Shown in pieces: positions 62,065-64,000 of a stretch of DNA of 64,000 nt. The DNA is from AP-15 sp963790875. GTDB lineage: Bacteria > Pseudomonadota > Alphaproteobacteria > ATCC43930 > CGMCC-115725. A program made the translations under genes and the position numbers. How positions within the stretch are numbered: position 1 is the first letter of the stretch; the number at the start of each line of letters is the position of its first letter. Below the pieces are notes generated by a model. That model was not told the origin of the DNA. It did no database searches and was given only the letters and a program-made list of their open reading frames with translations. Location: assembly GCA_963790875.1 (NCBI GenBank), contig CAWBQT010000003.1, positions 496,001-560,000 of the forward strand, written 5' to 3'.

Positions 62065-63264
62065 ATGGATGGGATCACGACACCGCCGAATTGTCTGAGC
62101 GGCATCAAGGTTCTCGACCTCACCCAATTCGAGGCCGGGACGACCTGCACCGAGGCGCTGGCCTGGATGGGCGCCGATGTCGTCAAGGTGGAGAACCCGG
62201 ATGGCGGCGAGGCCGGCCGGCGCGGCGTCGCCGACCCTTATTACTTCATGATGTACAACGCCAACAAACGCTCGATCACGGTCAATCTCAAATCCGAGCG
62301 CGGGCTGGCGCTGGTCAAGGAGATGGCGAAACAGGCCGACGTATTTGCCGAGAATTTCGGCCCGGGCGTCGTCGAACGGCTGGGTCTCGGTTATGACGTG
62401 GTGAGCGCGCTGAACCCGCGCATCATTTACGCCCAGGTCAAGGGCTTCGGCGTCGGCAGTCCTTATGAGAAGGGCTTGTGCTTCGACCCGATAGCGCAGG
62501 CTTGCGGCGGCGCGATGAGCATTACCGGCGAAGCCGGCGGGCGGCCGCTGAAGCCGGGGCCGACGATCGGCGACACCGGCACCGGCATGCTGTTGGCCTT
62601 CAGCATCGTCAGTGCGCTCTATCAGCGGCGAGAGACCGGCAAGGGCCGGCGATTGCAGGCGGCGATGCAAGACTCGGTCATGCATTACAGCCGCGGCATG
62701 TTCATCAGGCAGGCGCAGTCCGGCAAGGCGGCGTCGCGCCAGCCGATCGGCGGCAATGCCCCGCACGGGATCTATCCGTGCAAGCCCGGCGGTCCCAACG
62801 ACTATGTTTATCTGTTGACGAGCCGGGCCAATCCCGAGCATTGGCCGCGTCTTCTAAAACTGATCGGGCGCGAGGATCTGATCGGCGACCCGCGCTACGA
62901 CAAGGCCGCTGCGCGCGTCGAACGCGAGGCCGAAGTCAACGAGCTGATCGCCCAATGGACGCGCGAACACACCAAGGAAGAGGCGATGGCGCTGATCTCA
63001 GGCGCCGGGGTGCCGGCCGGCGCGGTGTTCGATTCGATGGAATTGACTAACGAGCCGACCTTCTGGCAACGCGGCATTCTGCAGACGATGCATCACGGCG
63101 ACTGGCAGATGACGATGCCGACCTGGCCGGTGCGGTTCGATGGCGTCCCGGCGCCGGTCAAGCCGGCACCGCTGCTCGGCGAGCACACCGCCGAGGCGCT
63201 CGGCGAATGGCTCGGCCTCGGCGCCGCCGAGATCGATGCGCTGCACAAGGACGGCACCGTCTGA
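62065..63264 (+). CDS. CaiB/BaiF family III CoA-transferase, paralogue 2
   Basis: A 399-residue class III CoA-transferase with catalytic Asp141 in LCFDPIAQACGG. It is a close paralogue of 49276-50508: shared blocks include YPCKPGGPNDYVY, SRANPEHW, RLLKLIGREDL and GAGVPAGAV. It is shorter near residue 55, lacking the 'RPGKPDDDPW' stretch. The Shine-Dalgarno aaaggag before ATG 62065 is near perfect. Same strand as the GST upstream, so cotranscription is likely. Substrate unknown. Confidence 0.9.
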   Translation: MDGITTPPNCLSGIKVLDLTQFEAGTTCTEALAWMGADVVKVENPDGGEAGRRGVADPYYFMMYNANKRSITVNLKSERGLALVKEMAKQADVFAENFGPGVVERLGLGYDVVSALNPRIIYAQVKGFGVGSPYEKGLCFDPIAQACGGAMSITGEAGGRPLKPGPTIGDTGTGMLLAFSIVSALYQRRETGKGRRLQAAMQDSVMHYSRGMFIRQAQSGKAASRQPIGGNAPHGIYPCKPGGPNDYVYLLTSRANPEHWPRLLKLIGREDLIGDPRYDKAAARVEREAEVNELIAQWTREHTKEEAMALISGAGVPAGAVFDSMELTNEPTFWQRGILQTMHHGDWQMTMPTWPVRFDGVPAPVKPAPLLGEHTAEALGEWLGLGAAEIDALHKDGTV

Positions 63265-63291
63265 CGACAAGTCGCCCAAGCCCTCCCTCGC

Positions 63292-63413
63292 GCCCCTCAC
63301 CCCGGCCCTCTTGGCGCATCGAAGATGCGCCACCCGACAGGCGCGCGTATGCGCGCGCCGAGAGGGGCAAGCGGGGCGAGGGAGGGACCCGCGATAGCGG
63401 CAGGGTGAGGGGC
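63292..63413. repeat. Dispersed palindromic repeat, family A copy 5 (composite)
   Basis: The inverted counterpart of copy 2: gcccctcaccccggccctct, then a nested segment (ggcgcatcgaagatgcgcca, cccgacaggcgc, gcgcgccgagag), then gcaagcggggcgagggaggg and acccgcgatagcgg. It lies directly downstream of the second CoA-transferase. Confidence 0.8.
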
Positions 63414-63498
63414 GAATCGCAACGAGGCAGAACGAAGACGTTCGTCCTGACTCCACGATCCGCAAATACCGCAGCCTCGCGGCGCGGGGAACGCGCGA

Positions 63499-63720
63499 TC
63501 AGGCCGCCAGCAACGGGTCGCTGACCCGGCCGCCGAAACGCCGGGCGAAGGCGTCGCCTTCCTCCGCGATTTTGAACTCGAGCCGCACCAGAACAATCGG
63601 CCCAACGCCATGGCAACTGAAGGTCGAAGGCTCCCAGCGCCGCTCATCAAGCCACATCCGCATCGCGGCCATTTGCTCGCAAAGTTCGCCAGCTTCCAGG
63701 TCGATCTCGACAGTCCGCAT
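63499..63720 (-). CDS. Small hypothetical protein
   Basis: A 73-residue soluble protein: MRTVEIDLEAGELCEQMAAM, RMWLDERRWEPSTFSCHG, VLVRLEFKIAEEGDAFARRF. The regular alpha-beta pattern and balanced composition make it credible, and it lies alone with the repeat downstream. I do not recognise a named family. ATG 63720. Confidence 0.55.
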   Translation of the reverse strand: MRTVEIDLEAGELCEQMAAMRMWLDERRWEPSTFSCHGVGPIVLVRLEFKIAEEGDAFARRFGGRVSDPLLAA

Positions 63721-64000
63721 GTTCTCGCTCGATTACCGTTGGCGCGGACATGATACCAGCGCGCGGCCGATGGCGGAGCGGAGTTCGGCCAACGCTCATC
63801 TTTTTGCCACAGGCCTGTTCCACTACCGGCTTTGCGGGTAAAAGCTTTTGTAATCTCCGGTCGGATAAGCGAAGGAGGCCGCGCGATATCGATGCCGGTT
63901 GCGCAAGGGGGGTAGGACAGGGCGTGACGACGACCAGGGTAGGACTGTGCTAGGGCGCGGCGAGGCCGTTTCGCGTGCCATCGTTGGCGTCGTCGCTTTC
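63721..64000. other. Window end, no gene seen
   Basis: The last 280 bases contain only short frames on both strands with no ribosome binding site or family resemblance. Confidence 0.35.

Noticed and set aside
1..64000. Prophage, integrative element or defence island
   Set aside because: No integrase, terminase, capsid, conjugation, restriction or CRISPR-Cas genes were recognised. The only mobile DNA is one IS1634 element, one transposase tail and small palindromic repeats.
1..64000. tRNA or rRNA genes
   Set aside because: Reading intergenic gaps by eye found no cloverleaf with a GTTCGAATC-type T-loop and CCA end in context; a tRNAscan run would be needed to be certain.

Overview
The window is high-GC DNA (roughly 63-66% by eye) with gene content typical of a free-living alphaproteobacterium: a PmtA-type phosphatidylethanolamine methyltransferase, MdtC-like RND pump, several luciferase-like flavin monooxygenases, CaiB/BaiF CoA-transferases, ring-hydroxylating dioxygenase subunits and dense families of palindromic intergenic repeats. 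A soil or rhizosphere lineage (Hyphomicrobiales or Rhodospirillales) is likely, but no rRNA, tRNA or marker gene allows a firmer placement. I see no prophage, CRISPR array, conjugative module or intact defence system.

Region by region. 1-13.5 kb is an eroded zone: a MetE-like protein, a Zn nucleoside deaminase, a Cys-rich secreted protein and an EcsC-family protein sit among broken genes (alcohol dehydrogenase tail, amidase with several lesions, frameshifted HD protein, truncated O-methyltransferase abutting an IS1182-type transposase tail, Crp/Fnr tail). A complete IS1634-family element (7449-9263) is bounded by a 14-bp direct repeat. A class II aldolase and a divergent TetR regulator share a striking double operator. 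13.5-17 kb holds an esterase, VOC protein, aldo/keto reductase and DsbA-like protein, followed by about 1 kb of remnants. 18-21.3 kb is one MdtC-like RND transporter. 21.9-30.6 kb is rich in oxidoreductases: an LLM monooxygenase coupled to an alpha/beta hydrolase, zwf, a D-2-hydroxyacid dehydrogenase, and a minus-strand LLM-LLM-nucleosidase-LLM operon. 31-35 kb is a phospholipid cluster: pmtA (frameshifted), a membrane protein, a membrane-anchored class III aminotransferase and a phosphatidylserine decarboxylase. 35-37.6 kb is a DNA-alkylation repair trio. 37.9-39.7 kb pairs a DUF59 Fe-S assembly protein with an amidohydrolase; 39.8-41.2 kb is a stomatin/NfeD pair. 41-52.6 kb contains more hydrolases, two LLMs, a 2OG-Fe dioxygenase, a frameshifted MFS carrier, a GST, an M20 amidohydrolase, a CoA-transferase, a frameshifted HMG-CoA-lyase-like gene and a PadR regulator behind a perfect 30-bp palindrome. 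52.8-64 kb looks catabolic: FAD monooxygenase, Rieske dioxygenase alpha and beta subunits, a meta-cleavage-product-type hydrolase, a GST and a second CoA-transferase.

Taken together, the intact genes suggest oxidative breakdown of aromatic or other xenobiotic carbon followed by CoA-ester processing, with NADPH supply (zwf) and detoxification (GST, RND). Two cross-cutting features deserve attention. At least eight genes are broken by one-base indels, which is either real decay or residual consensus error. Two families of palindromic repeats lie in intergenic gaps, mostly beside gene 3' ends, and one copy splits the dioxygenase alpha/beta pair. No clearly new system is proven; the best candidate for unusual biochemistry is the phospholipid cluster at 31-35 kb.
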